Of a DNA stretch of 64,000 nt, positions 43,144 through 51,243 are shown piece by piece. Source of the DNA: Streptomyces sp. NBC_00510 (GTDB lineage Bacteria; Actinomycetota; Actinomycetes; Streptomycetales; Streptomycetaceae). The DNA lies in NCBI GenBank assembly GCA_036013505.1, contig CP107851.1, positions 8,976,001 to 9,040,000 on the forward strand, written 5' to 3'. The notes under the pieces were generated by a model. That model saw only the letters and a list, made by a program, of their open reading frames with translations, was not told the origin of the DNA and did not search any database. Both the position numbers and the translations under genes were made by a program. The first letter of the stretch is position 1, and the number at the start of each line of letters is the position of its first letter.

Positions 43144-43596
43144 TCAGGAGCGCCACTTCTCCCGGACGAGCACCTCCGCGATCCGCCAGCCCGTCCCGGT
43201 GTGCCGCAGACCGAAGGTGTAGCGGCCGCCGCACACGAAGTTGGGGGCGGTCGGGCCCGCCCCCGCTTCGCCGAGCCGCATGGGGTTGACGTAGTCGGCG
43301 TGCGCCACGGCGGACGGCGGGTCGAGGGCGATCCGGCGGTTGACGACCAGGTGCTGGCGCACGGGGAACAGGCGCATCGTCGAGGCGAGCCAGTCGGCGA
43401 CCTCGGTGGCGGGTCCGGCGATGCCGCCCGCGGACGAGTAATCGGCCCGGCCGTCCGGGGCGAAGAGCGCGACGTACGCCGTCCAGTCGCCGTCGTCGAC
43501 GGCCGCCGCGTAGCCACTGATCAGCTCGTCGACGGCCAGCCGGTCCAGCAGGGTCTCCCACTCCGCTCGCGTCGTCATCGGCACAGTGTTGGGCAT
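43144..43596 (-). CDS. SnoaL-like / NTF2-fold protein
   Basis: 150 aa from ATG 43596 (ATG 43578 also possible). NTF2-like layout: EWETLLDRLAVDELISGYAAAVDDGDW, YVALFAPDGRADYS, HLVVNRRIAL, GWRIAEVLVREKW. This pattern with an early helix and Asp-Gly-Asp-Trp is typical of SnoaL_4-type proteins, some of which are isomerases or dehydratases. Substrate unknown. Confidence 0.75.
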   Translation of the reverse strand: MPNTVPMTTRAEWETLLDRLAVDELISGYAAAVDDGDWTAYVALFAPDGRADYSSAGGIAGPATEVADWLASTMRLFPVRQHLVVNRRIALDPPSAVAHADYVNPMRLGEAGAGPTAPNFVCGGRYTFGLRHTGTGWRIAEVLVREKWRS

Positions 43597-43657
43597 ACGG
43601 CACGAAGAGCCAAGACCCGTGCGGCGGTCGACCGGGCCGGTTGCGGGCCCGGCGACG

Positions 43658-43936
43658 TCACTCGGGGAGCGGGATGCGCATGCTCACCGAGCCCCGCAGG
43701 TCCAGCCACGCGGCGGACGGCCCGCGCACCAACCTCAGGATCACGGTGTCGCACCCGGGACAGCGGGCCACCAGCCCGGGGGAGTGGTCGTACACCCGCA
43801 GTGTGGCCACCGGCCCGCTCCGCCCGCAGCCCACGCAGCGGCCCTCGGCAGCCGTCATGTCCACCGCGAAGATCTCCCGGAGCGGCCCGGCCAGCGCGTT
43901 GCCGTCGGTGTACGCGTCCGTGCCCTGTGCGCTCAT
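43658..43936 (-). CDS. DUF6510-like Zn-finger protein
   Basis: 92 aa from ATG 43936 (GGGAGGCTGGG upstream). CVGCGRSGPVATLRVY and RCPGCDTVILRL give four Cys of a zinc ribbon, and the ending DLRGSVSMRIPLPE matches proteins labelled DUF6510. Function unknown. It is the last ordinary gene before the decayed patch. Confidence 0.7.
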   Translation of the reverse strand: MSAQGTDAYTDGNALAGPLREIFAVDMTAAEGRCVGCGRSGPVATLRVYDHSPGLVARCPGCDTVILRLVRGPSAAWLDLRGSVSMRIPLPE

Positions 43937-44198
43937 CCCAGCCTCCCGTCGCCCCGGCCGCCCCAGCGCCACCCACCCTATGCACGCGCAGCCCGCCCCG
44001 CGCGGTGCACCAGGGTCAACGGGGCCGCCGTGAGCTTTGAGCATGACTCCACAGGGGGGTGTTGCCACTGGTCAAAGCCGCGGCCAAGCCATCCAGGCCA
44101 CGACGCGGCGTACGTCGTCTTCCGTACTGAGGCCCGGGGAATCGCGCGACCACCACAGGAGGTAGCCTGCCCGTCCGTTCGACGCCGCTGGAGGAGCC

Positions 44199-44360
44199 GT
44201 GCACGCCGTCGTCTTCCTTGTGAGGAGCGCGCTGGGCCTGGGTGGCGTTCTGGTCGCCGTCTGGGAGCTGACCCGCCAGGCTTCCGGACCTGGCTGGAGG
44301 AAACCGCGGATCTTCTCCGCAACCGCGGCTGTGGTGCTCGCCGCACTCCTGGCCATCTAG
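44199..44360 (+). CDS. Small two-helix membrane protein
   Basis: 53 aa from GTG 44199, directly after GGAGGAGCC. Two hydrophobic segments (MHAVVFLVRSALGLGGVLVAVW and IFSATAAVVLAALLAI) are linked by a basic loop. I recognise no family. The good ribosome site supports it. Confidence 0.55.
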   Translation: MHAVVFLVRSALGLGGVLVAVWELTRQASGPGWRKPRIFSATAAVVLAALLAI

Positions 44361-44433
44361 AGAACTCCGTCACTCGCCTCGCCTCGGCGTCCCTCAGCGA
44401 CGACCGACGCTCGGCGGGTGAGATCATCGTTGG

Positions 44434-44874
44434 GTGGCGGACACGCAGCTACCCCCGGGGTGGACCCTTCAGCAGATCCGCGACGTGTCCGGGGACCAAG
44501 GGGCTGTCGTCCTGGACCCGAACCGGGCAGTGAAGTGGCTCTCCTTCCAGCGACGTTTGCGCCTGCCCGAGGTGCTCTGTGGGAAAGGTGAGGATGCACG
44601 GGTGATGACCATCGCGAGCCGGACGGGGCCCGGGCCGGGCCCATTTCTGCTCGTCTGGAGCTTGCTCGCCATCGTCGGCGGCGGCCTGCTGGCGACGAGG
44701 AAGTGGTCCGCTCGCTTGCACGACTTGGTTGTGACCGGCCTGGAGGGCCGGCCGGAATCGCAGCAACGGGCAACAGCGGCGCCTGCATGGTTTCTACGGC
44801 TCATCGGTGGCCTCTTCGCCATCGGCGGGCTCATTGGCTTGCCGCTCTCAATGTTCATGATCGTGAGCGGGTAG
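44434..44874 (+). CDS. Two-helix membrane protein of unknown function
   Basis: 146 aa from GTG 44434. A soluble N-terminal ~65 residues (PPGWTLQQIRDVSGDQGAVVLD) precedes two membrane helices (FLLVWSLLAIVGGGLLA; FLRLIGGLFAIGGLIGLPLSMFMIV). The third-position GC is lower than in neighbouring conserved genes, in keeping with transferred DNA. No family recognised. Confidence 0.6.
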   Translation: MADTQLPPGWTLQQIRDVSGDQGAVVLDPNRAVKWLSFQRRLRLPEVLCGKGEDARVMTIASRTGPGPGPFLLVWSLLAIVGGGLLATRKWSARLHDLVVTGLEGRPESQQRATAAPAWFLRLIGGLFAIGGLIGLPLSMFMIVSG

Positions 44875-45038
44875 ATCCAGAGACCAACCGAGCCGCGGGA
44901 AGCTTACGGTCCACTGTTCCGCTGACATCCAACGATGACATCAGCGGCCACGAACGGCCCCGGATCAGCTCGGCTGCTGGAACCGCTCGCTGCCACAAAT
45001 CGTCATGCTTGACGCGACGAGTCTGCGAAGGTGCGCCG

Positions 45039-45338
45039 GTGACAGTACTTGTGGGGGACAAGCTCAGGTTCGCTGTGGAGATCGGCGACCCCTCCGACTC
45101 GGCACTGCGCCGAGTGGATCTTTGGGCCGCCGGCCGGTGGGGGGGGGCCTACGGCCGACAACTTGCGAGCCTTCCTCTTCCGTGACGAGGACAAGCTGGT
45201 GATCACGTCGCAGTCTTGGCGTGAGGAGCACCCAGGCGAGCATCCCGAGCACGTGGGAAAGGTCTTCGCTGTCGAGATCCCGGCCGCGGAATTCGTCGGG
45301 ATCCTTGAGGCACTTGTTGCTGAGCTCGACCGAGGCCA
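45039..45338 (+). pseudogene. Small gene broken by a frameshift in a G9 run
   Basis: From GTG 45039 the frame reads TVLVGDKLRFAVEIGDPSDSALRRVDLWAAGRW, then hits nine G (45139-45147) and soon stops at 45185. In the next frame, sense continues as TADNLRAFLFRDEDKLVITSQSW, then EHVGKVFAVEIPAAEFVGILEALVAEL. Eight G would join the halves. The 3' end runs into an IS-type terminus at 45339. It could be a mutation, a slippage-switched gene, or a sequence error. The product is not recognised. Confidence 0.6.
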
Positions 45339-45355
45339 AGAGGTTGTCTCACGTG
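45339..45355 (+). repeat. IS-terminus copy 1
   Basis: AGAGGTTGTCTCACGTG is identical to 46063-46079 and in the same orientation. At the second copy the sequence leads into a transposase start, so this is probably a solo or residual IS end. The 120 bp after it hold no clear gene on the plus strand. Confidence 0.6.
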
Positions 45356-45479
45356 GCGAGTTTCGCGAGCTTCTTCTATCAGGTCAGGGCAGCCATGGCC
45401 AGGCTTCGGCTCTGCCAGTCCTTGCGGACCACGTACGGGATCTTGAGACCACGAGCAGCCCATGGCAGGCTCATGCCGC

Positions 45480-46064
45480 ATGATCGATGAATTCGCGAAA
45501 GACAACCTGCACGGGAGACTGCGGCGGGACCGCAAGGCGCTGCTCTGGAAACTCGACGGCTTGTCCGAATACGACGCCCGCCGACCTTTGACAGCGACCG
45601 GGACCAACCTCCTCGGCCTGGTCAAACACGTGGCCACCGTCGAGGCCAGGTACTTCGGCGAGGTCTTCGACCGCCCTTCCCCGGAACCGCTGCCCCAGTG
45701 GCAGGACTCCAACGGCAGCGATCTGTGGGCGACCGAGGACGAGACCCGCGATCAGATCATCGGGTTCTACCGGCGCACGTGGGAACACTCGGACGCGACG
45801 ATCAACGAGCTTCCCCTCGACGCCCCCGGCCACGTGCCGTGGTGGCCGGAGCCTTATCCCAACACGAACCTGTTCGCCATCATGGCCCATGTCCTCGCCG
45901 AGTCCATCCGGCATGCCGGGCACGCGGATATCCTGCGCGAGGGCCTCGACGGCCGGACCGGGTTGCGCGCCGAACTCGAGAAGCAGATCGACGAGGAAGC
46001 CCGTGCAGCCTACCGCGCGAAGATCGAGCAGGCCGCCAGGTCGGCCGTACCAATCAAGGCTTAG
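45480..46064 (+). CDS. DinB/DUF664-family protein
   Basis: 194 aa from ATG 45480. A four-helix mini-DinB: LLWKLDGLSEYDARRPLTATGTNLLGLVKHVATVEARYFGEV, then MAHVLAESIRHAGHADILREGLDG with metal His. Likely mycothiol- or metal-dependent; exact role unknown. Its TAG stop lies at the border with the second IS terminus (46063), so the C-terminus may have been set by insertion. It is flanked on both sides by IS ends. Confidence 0.8.
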   Translation: MIDEFAKDNLHGRLRRDRKALLWKLDGLSEYDARRPLTATGTNLLGLVKHVATVEARYFGEVFDRPSPEPLPQWQDSNGSDLWATEDETRDQIIGFYRRTWEHSDATINELPLDAPGHVPWWPEPYPNTNLFAIMAHVLAESIRHAGHADILREGLDGRTGLRAELEKQIDEEARAAYRAKIEQAARSAVPIKA

Positions 46065-46146
46065 AGGTTGTCTCACGTGACGTGATGTTCGTGCGGCATG
46101 ATGCCGGTCGTGGGTGCTGATCCATCGAAGCGTCTGGTTCCTGAAT
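46063..46146 (+). mobile_element. IS5-type insertion sequence remnant (left end)
   Basis: The terminus AGAGGTTGTCTCACGTG is followed by an ATG at 46101 (46098 also possible) and MPVVGADPSKRLVPE, which matches from memory the start of IS5-group transposases of Streptomyces. After about 15 codons the similarity ends and the frame continues into unrelated sequence. The rest of the transposase and the right end are absent. Confidence 0.6.
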
Positions 46147-46252
46147 GTGGGCGGCAGAGACGACCGGTGATTCACGGGATCGGAGCCTCATCCCATGCCG
46201 CTCGCCCCGGAGTGGTGAGAGACTGCGTGCATGAGGATCAACCGAAAGGGTC

Positions 46253-46672
46253 ATGCCGCGTAGGCGCCCATCGCGCCTAAGAGCGCAGAACCGGGTGTTC
46301 GCCCCATGGATGGGCGGCTACTCCAAGATCGGTCGCCTCTCGGGGCCGGCCCAGGCACAGATCATTCAACTGGAACGAACGCGACTGCGTCCAGGGCTCA
46401 TCGGGCAGGCTCTCTCACGCTGGTCGAGCGTCGCGCAGGCCCCTCGGGGCCGGCTTCCTGCGCTCTTCGCCGATCGCTGTGGCTACCCTGACTGCTGTCC
46501 CGAGCCCGCTGATGAGCGGGACGTCCTGGAGTGCGCGATGTCTGCGCTTCCCTCCAAGACGGCTCGCGAGTTGCGTCTCATCGTCGAGCAGTTGGACCAG
46601 TCGATCATCCAACGGCAATACCTGGACACCTACGGCCGGCCCACCCATCGGTGGTGGAGGGATGCTTTCTGA
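46253..46672 (+). CDS. Hypothetical protein of the decayed patch
   Basis: 139 aa from ATG 46253. Basic start, FAPWMGGYSKIGRLSGPAQAQIIQLE, a CGYPDCCPEP cysteine cluster and a helical C-terminus (SALPSKTARELRLIVEQLDQ) ending WWRDAF. The alternation of conserved-looking motifs suggests a real protein, but I recognise no family; the start is uncertain. Confidence 0.5.
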   Translation: MPRRRPSRLRAQNRVFAPWMGGYSKIGRLSGPAQAQIIQLERTRLRPGLIGQALSRWSSVAQAPRGRLPALFADRCGYPDCCPEPADERDVLECAMSALPSKTARELRLIVEQLDQSIIQRQYLDTYGRPTHRWWRDAF

Positions 46673-46744
46673 CACGCCTCGGTACAGCACCGAAGCACAG
46701 CGAACCAGCGACCACTGCACCTCCGCACGGCTCTATCGCCGGGC

Positions 46745-47182
46745 CCTCAGACCGCTCTCCACCCACGCCGCCGCCGAGCTCGTCCAACAGGGTGGCGAGC
46801 AGGTCGCGCCCCTCCGCCGGCCGGTCCGCCCCGCAGCGCTCACGCAGGCGTTCCTCCAGTGCCGACCGGGCGCGGCATGCCGCGGCGACGGCCTCGCGCC
46901 CGTGCCCGGTCAGCCGTACGAGGCGGACCCGCGCGTCACCCGGGGCGGGCTCCGCTCGGCGTACCCCAGGCGCTCGAGCTCGGCCGCGGCCTTGGACGCG
47001 CCCTGCTGGGTCATCCCCAGCCGCTCCGCGAGCGCGCCGACCGTCGGCTCCGCCCCGACGAGGTGCCGGAACAAGTAGCCGTGGGAACAGCGCAGGTCGC
47101 CGAAGCCGTCGGCGGCGAGGCGGTCCTGTACGGCGGCGGCGAAGCCGACGAACAGGGCGAGCGTGCCGGTGTCCAGGGCCAT
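46745..47182 (-). pseudogene. MarR-family regulator with a frameshift
   Basis: From ATG 47182 the frame reads ALDTGTLALFVGFAAAVQDRLAADG, then the winged helix VGALAERLGMTQQGASKAAAELERLGYAERSP, and stops early at 46910. In the adjacent frame the expected continuation appears (PGDARVRLVRLTGHGREAVAAACRARSALEERL, then DLLATLLDELGG). One C seems to be missing in the CCGCCCCGG stretch near 46,940. The second frame runs on past the usual MarR length, so the 3' end is also altered. Probably inactive unless this is a sequence error. Confidence 0.65.
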
Positions 47183-47313
47183 GGGGTCGAGGGGGTGGCG
47201 TCCGCCCAGCGCAACCACGACGGCTATGAACACCCGGGCGTCTGACCGGCCTTCGTCACCCAGGAAATTGCGTGGCCCGCCCACTGCCGCACATGTCAAG
47301 GTGGAGCCACCGA

Positions 47314-47388
47314 AGGGGTGTAGCTCAGCCCGGCCAGAGCAGCGGACTCCAAACCCGCACGCCGCAGGTTCGAATCCTGCCGCCCCTG
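47314..47388 (+). tRNA. tRNA-Trp-like (anticodon CCA), atypical
   Basis: A cloverleaf can be drawn: acceptor AGGGGTG/CGCCCCT (one T-G wobble), D-stem GCTC/GAGC, anticodon loop CTCCAAA with CCA at 47349-47351, T-arm GCAGG-TTCGAAT-CCTGC, then G discriminator and CA. The anticodon stem GCGGA/CCCGC has an A-C mismatch at its last pair, which the usual Streptomyces tRNA-Trp does not have. It may be a second, mobile or decaying copy. It lies at the edge of the decayed patch. Confidence 0.7.
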
Positions 47389-47458
47389 CAAACGTCCTCG
47401 TCAGCGGAACTCCCCCGGGCCACCTGGGCGACCGTGGGAGGACCGGACACCTGACGGC

Positions 47459-47842
47459 CTAACCCTCGTCCAGGCAGAGGCAGAAGGGGTGACCGGCCGG
47501 GTCGAGGAGGACGCGGACGTTCTCCTGGGGTTGGCGGCCGGCGAGCGAGGCGCCGAGCGCGACCGCGTCGGCGACGGCGGTGTCGAGGTCGCCGACCTGG
47601 AAGTCGAAGTGCATCATGGGCCGCTGGTCGCCGTCGGCGGGCGGCCACGTGGGGGCCCGGTAGTCGGTGGCCTGCTGGAACACGAGGTAGGTCGGACCCT
47701 CGGGCGCGGCGACGACGGACGTGCCCGGTTCCTCGTGCACGACGGGCCACCCGAGCAGCTCGCCGTAGAACGCCGCGAGGGCGGCGGGATCCGGTGCCTC
47801 CATGGCGGTGCCCCACCACATGCCCAGGGTTCGTGATCGCAC
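47459..47842 (-). CDS. VOC-family (glyoxalase-like) protein
   Basis: 127 aa from GTG 47842. beta-alpha-beta-beta-beta repeats: EAPDPAALAAFYGELLGWPVV, MHFDFQVGDLDTAVADAVALGA, VLLDPAGHPFCLCLDEG. Metal-ligand positions His/Glu are partly visible (HEE near residue 38, MHFDF). Such small VOC proteins are dioxygenases, lyases or binding/resistance proteins; substrate unknown. Confidence 0.8.
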   Translation of the reverse strand: MRSRTLGMWWGTAMEAPDPAALAAFYGELLGWPVVHEEPGTSVVAAPEGPTYLVFQQATDYRAPTWPPADGDQRPMMHFDFQVGDLDTAVADAVALGASLAGRQPQENVRVLLDPAGHPFCLCLDEG

Positions 47843-47943
47843 GGCCGCAGTCTGCAGCGGTGCCGGGGGCGTTGTCCACGTTTCGCGCGGAACGGAGCGT
47901 ACGGCCTGCGCCGACCGGCGGCGGTTCGGGTTGGGTGTGCGCC

Positions 47944-48417
47944 GTGGAAGCGCAGGTGTGGACGTCATTGCTCGGTGTCGCGCTCGGGGGCGGCTTCTCC
48001 TTCCCGGCCCAGATCACCGCGGGCCGGCAGGCCGGCCGGAGCGAGGCCATGCGCCGGGAGGCGGACGTGGCGGAGGCGCGGCGGACGGAACGGCTGGAGC
48101 TGCTGCGGGAGTTCATCGACCTGGCCCAGCAGGCGATACGCCTGGCCGAGCAGCGGCAGGACGCACGGGACTGGGAGGCGGCCGCGACGTCGGAGTGGCG
48201 GGCGGCGGCCTTGGGGCTGATCGACCGGCTGTGGGTGTGCGAACGGATGATCGCGGTCGTCTTCCCGGCCGAGTTCTACGGGCGTGCCTGGGCCTACGGG
48301 ACCGCGGTCGACCAGGTGCTGTGGCGCGAGTACGCGTACACCGAGGTGCCGTTGCACGCCCACGTGCGCGAGCCGCAGCTGGCGTTCCTGACGGCGGCCC
48401 GCGCGCAACCGGACTGA
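47944..48417 (+). CDS. Membrane-anchored helical protein of unknown function
   Basis: About 157 aa from GTG 47944. A short N-terminal hydrophobic segment (WTSLLGVALGGGFSFPAQ) is followed by a long helical region (SEAMRREADVAEARRTERLELLREFIDLAQQAIRLAEQR), probably a coiled coil. Actinobacteria carry many proteins of this build. The start is uncertain (GTG 47935 also possible). Confidence 0.55.
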   Translation: MEAQVWTSLLGVALGGGFSFPAQITAGRQAGRSEAMRREADVAEARRTERLELLREFIDLAQQAIRLAEQRQDARDWEAAATSEWRAAALGLIDRLWVCERMIAVVFPAEFYGRAWAYGTAVDQVLWREYAYTEVPLHAHVREPQLAFLTAARAQPD

Positions 48418-48441
48418 ACCGCGTGGGGCGTCGCCGCCACT

Positions 48442-48729
48442 TCAGAGGCGGACCGTCATCTCCACGGTCACGTCGTCCCCGGCCGCGATGCCCTGGGGCC
48501 TGCGCACGGCGACCTTCAGCGGCAGCAGGTAACCGCCGTCCTTGGGGAAGAGCGACGTCGTGAAGGTGGTGTCGCCGATGCGGGCCTCGACGGGGATGAC
48601 GCCCCAGCCGTAGGTGGCCATCGCGGCCACCTCGCGGATGTGCTCGGACTCCTCCTCCGGCACGGTCGCGAAGTAGTACGGCGATGGTCCGCGCCACTCG
48701 ATCACACGGCCGGCGAAGACGAGCTCCAT
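48442..48729 (-). CDS. DUF1905 protein
   Basis: 95 aa, matching the DUF1905 beta-barrel length. ELVFAGRVIEWRGPSPYYFATVPEEES and YGWGVIPVEARIGDTTFTTSLFPKDGGYLLPLK are the typical family segments. Function unknown. A single short gene. Confidence 0.8.
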   Translation of the reverse strand: MELVFAGRVIEWRGPSPYYFATVPEEESEHIREVAAMATYGWGVIPVEARIGDTTFTTSLFPKDGGYLLPLKVAVRRPQGIAAGDDVTVEMTVRL

Positions 48730-48967
48730 GGGGTCGGTCCCGTTCGTGGCAGGGTGGCCGGACCGCCTCAGCGTACAGGCGGTGCCCCGGAAGGGAGGGG
48801 GATAAGTCCGGTAGCGCGGTGACTGATGGTGTTTCAGGAGTCAAACATGTTGGCGATCAATTCACTTCCCATGGGTGAAACCGCAGGGCAACAAGGTGAC
48901 TTGAGCCTAGAATGGGATTCCGCGATCACCCCGCGTTCAGGGCGTGGGCAGGACTGTGAGGGGCCGG

Positions 48968-49783
48968 ATGAGCCAGGAGCGAGAGCCGCTGCCGACCGCG
49001 ATCGACACCGGGATTCCCAGCGTCGCCCGGATGTACGACTTCCTGCTCGGCGGCAAGGACAACTACGCCATCGATCGTGAGGCCTCCGAGGAGCTGCTCA
49101 AGGTCGTCCCGAGCACCAAGGAACTCGCGGTCAACAACCGCAGGTTCCTGCAGCGCGTCGTGGGCGTGCTCGCCCGCGAGTACGGGATACGCCAGTTCCT
49201 GGACCACGGGTCCGGCCTGCCGACGCAGGACAACGTCCACCAGGTCGCCCAGCGCGTCGACCCGGCCGCGCGGGTCGTCTACGTCGACAACGACCCGATC
49301 GTGCTGGCGCACGGTCGTGCGCTGCTGGAGGAGAACGAGAACACGGCCGTCATCCAGGCCGACTTCCGTGACACCGACGGCATCTTCGGCCACTCCGAGG
49401 TGGAGCGGCTGATCGACTTCAGCCAGCCGGTCGCCGCCCTCTTCGTCTCGGTGCTGCACTGCATCCCCGACGAGGACGACCCGGCGGGCCTGGTCAGGCG
49501 CGTCGCGGAGCGGCTGGCGCCGGGCAGCTTCCTCGTGGTGTGCCAGCTGGTCAGCGAGGACAAGGCGGTGCGCGACTTCGTCACCGAGTTCATGGACGCC
49601 AGCACCCAGGGCAACTGGGGCCGGGTCCGTCAGGAGAGCGACGTCGAGGGCTTCCTCGACGGTCTGCGGATCCTGGAGCCGGGGCTTGTCGAGGTGTCCA
49701 CCTGGCGCCCCGACACCGACCTGGCGCCGCGGCAGGCCACCCAGGAGTGGATCGAGTTCGGCGGGGTCGGCCACAAGGCCTGA
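48968..49783 (+). CDS. SAM-dependent methyltransferase (DUF574)
   Basis: 271 aa from ATG 48968 (TGAGGGGCCGG upstream). The family signature IPSVARMYDFLLGGKDNYAIDREA is at the start, followed by FLDHGSGLPTQDNVHQVA (motif I), VVYVDNDPIVLAHG, and a WIEFGGVGHK C-terminus. Actinobacteria carry many DUF574 genes, often next to Xre/DUF397 regulators, as here. The acceptor is not known. Confidence 0.9.
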   Translation: MSQEREPLPTAIDTGIPSVARMYDFLLGGKDNYAIDREASEELLKVVPSTKELAVNNRRFLQRVVGVLAREYGIRQFLDHGSGLPTQDNVHQVAQRVDPAARVVYVDNDPIVLAHGRALLEENENTAVIQADFRDTDGIFGHSEVERLIDFSQPVAALFVSVLHCIPDEDDPAGLVRRVAERLAPGSFLVVCQLVSEDKAVRDFVTEFMDASTQGNWGRVRQESDVEGFLDGLRILEPGLVEVSTWRPDTDLAPRQATQEWIEFGGVGHKA

Positions 49784-49792
49784 GGACGTCAG

Positions 49793-49827
49793 GGGTCCCG
49801 GGGCCGGAAGGGCCGGCCCGGGGACCC
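49793..49827. terminator. Bidirectional hairpin between convergent genes
   Basis: GGGTCCCGGGGCCGG pairs with CCGGCCCGGGGACCC (one mismatch) across a short loop, between the DUF574 and Xre genes. Confidence 0.65.
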
Positions 49828-49835
49828 GCGTCAGC

Positions 49836-50744
49836 TCACGACAGCTGCTTGAGGAAGTCGCGCAGGAAGTCCGGCGTCCGCACCGGGGGCTCGGCCTCGG
49901 CGCTGAGCCGGTCCATGACGGCCAGGTAGTTGTCGACGTCGTCCTGCTTGTCCAGGTACAGCGAGCTGGTGAGCTGCTCCAGGTAGACGATGTCGGGCAG
50001 GTCCGGCTCCAGGAAACGCAGGATCGTGACCGGTCCGCCCGCGGTGGCGAGGCCGCCGACGCTGAACGGCGCCACCTGCAGCGTCACGTTCGGCATCGCG
50101 GCCGCCTCGATGAGCCGCTCCAGCTGGCGCGACATCGCCTCGGCGCCGCCCAGCGGACGGCGCAGCGCCGCCTCGTCCACGACCGCCCACAGCCGGGGCG
50201 CGTTGGGTCCGTTCAGCAGGCGCTGGCGCTCCATGCGCAGCGCGACCCGGCGCTCGACCTCGACCCCGGACGCCCTGGGGTGCCCCAGCCGGATGACGGC
50301 GCGGGCGTACTCCTCGGTCTGCAGCAGACCGGGGATGAACTGCACCTCGTACGTACGGATGACGGAGGCGGCCTCCTCGAGGCCCACGAGCGTCTCGAAC
50401 CAGCCGGGGAGCACATCGGCGTACCGGTGCCACCAGCCGGGCGTGTTGGCCTGGTGGGCGAGCTTGAGGCAGTCCGCGCGCTCGGTCTCGTCGGTCACGC
50501 CGTAGAGGGTGAGGAGGTCGGCGACGTCACGCTCCTTGTAGCCGACGCGGCCCAGTTCGAGACGGCTGATCTTGGCGTGGGAGCCGCGGATCGCGTCACC
50601 CGCCGCTTCGCGGGTGATGCCCCGGGACTCCCTCAGCCTCCGCAGCTGGGTGCCGAGCACGATGCGCAGCACCGTCGGACCACCGCGCGGGTGCTCCAGG
50701 TACTGCCTTATCGACGGTTCGTTGCTCGGCCGCGTCGCGGTCAT
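49836..50744 (-). CDS. Xre-type HTH regulator (DUF5753/Scr1-like)
   Basis: 302 aa from ATG 50744 (GGGAGCCGGC upstream). HTH at residues ~30-85 (LGTQLRRLRESRGITREAAGDAI, ISRLELGRV) then the long DUF5753 C-terminal domain (WFETLVGLEEAASVIRTYEVQFIPGLLQTEEYARAV, VTLQVAPFSVGG). Regulators of this type, such as WhiJ-related proteins, work with a DUF397 partner and affect development. The DUF397 gene is next, read in the same direction, and the ATPase gene is beyond it. Confidence 0.9.
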   Translation of the reverse strand: MTATRPSNEPSIRQYLEHPRGGPTVLRIVLGTQLRRLRESRGITREAAGDAIRGSHAKISRLELGRVGYKERDVADLLTLYGVTDETERADCLKLAHQANTPGWWHRYADVLPGWFETLVGLEEAASVIRTYEVQFIPGLLQTEEYARAVIRLGHPRASGVEVERRVALRMERQRLLNGPNAPRLWAVVDEAALRRPLGGAEAMSRQLERLIEAAAMPNVTLQVAPFSVGGLATAGGPVTILRFLEPDLPDIVYLEQLTSSLYLDKQDDVDNYLAVMDRLSAEAEPPVRTPDFLRDFLKQLS

Positions 50745-50833
50745 GCCGGCTCCCGTGGTGACTGGGCGGACCGTCAGTGTCTCACTGAGTGGCGCCCGAA
50801 TACAGCCGCATCTTATGGCATGCCGACGTTTTG

Positions 50834-51070
50834 TCAGCCCGTCATGTCATCGAAGTCCCCGTCCTTCACGCCGCCGAGGAAGGCCTCGATCTCCGCGCGC
50901 GTGTAGATGAGCGCAGGTCCGCCCGGGTGGCGGGAGTTGCGCATCGCGAAGCCCCCACCGGGCAGCGCCGCCAGCTCGACGCAGTTGCCGCTGGGGTTGC
51001 TCCGGCCGCTCTTCCTCCAGACCGCGCCCTCGATGTCGGTGGCCGGTACGCCGTTGTCGAACTCCCGCAT
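50834..51070 (-). CDS. DUF397 protein
   Basis: 78 aa from ATG 51070, behind AAGGAGGCGTAGCC. Family marks: GAVWRKSGRSNPSGNCVELA, FAMRNSRHPGGPALIYTRAEIEAFLGGVKDG. DUF397 proteins act with the neighbouring Xre protein, probably as an antagonist or co-factor. Upstream is the TGCA-rich operator. Confidence 0.9.
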   Translation of the reverse strand: MREFDNGVPATDIEGAVWRKSGRSNPSGNCVELAALPGGGFAMRNSRHPGGPALIYTRAEIEAFLGGVKDGDFDDMTG

Positions 51071-51091
51071 GGCTACGCCTCCTTGACGGGC

Positions 51092-51166
51092 CATCTGCAC
51101 GTGCAGATGCACGTGCAGATGTACTTACCCTTGCACTTACGACTGTAATTGCAGATGTGCTTGCAC
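51092..51166. promoter_or_regulatory. Iterated operator between DUF397 and ATPase genes
   Basis: A perfect 18-bp palindrome CATCTGCACGTGCAGATG (51092-51109) is followed by CACGTGCAGATG (51110-51121). TTGCAC at 51131, TTGCAGATG at 51149 and TTGCAC at 51161 continue the array. At least five related TGCA-centred sites lie between the divergent starts. Likely bound by the Xre protein. Confidence 0.65.
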
Positions 51167-51243
51167 GGGTAGGGATCCGGCGGGGATAGTGGTGGACGCA
51201 GACAGCACCGCGCCCCCCGCCCGACAGCTCTGCGGAGTTCCCG

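Noticed and set aside
44062-44130. Possible tRNA near 44,060
   Set aside because: No acceptor or T-arm pairing could be drawn.
45388-45470. Minus-strand tail RGLKIPYVVRKDWQSRSLAMAALT as a gene fragment
   Set aside because: It looks coding-like but I cannot place it in a family and no start is visible; left as part of the IS-associated debris.
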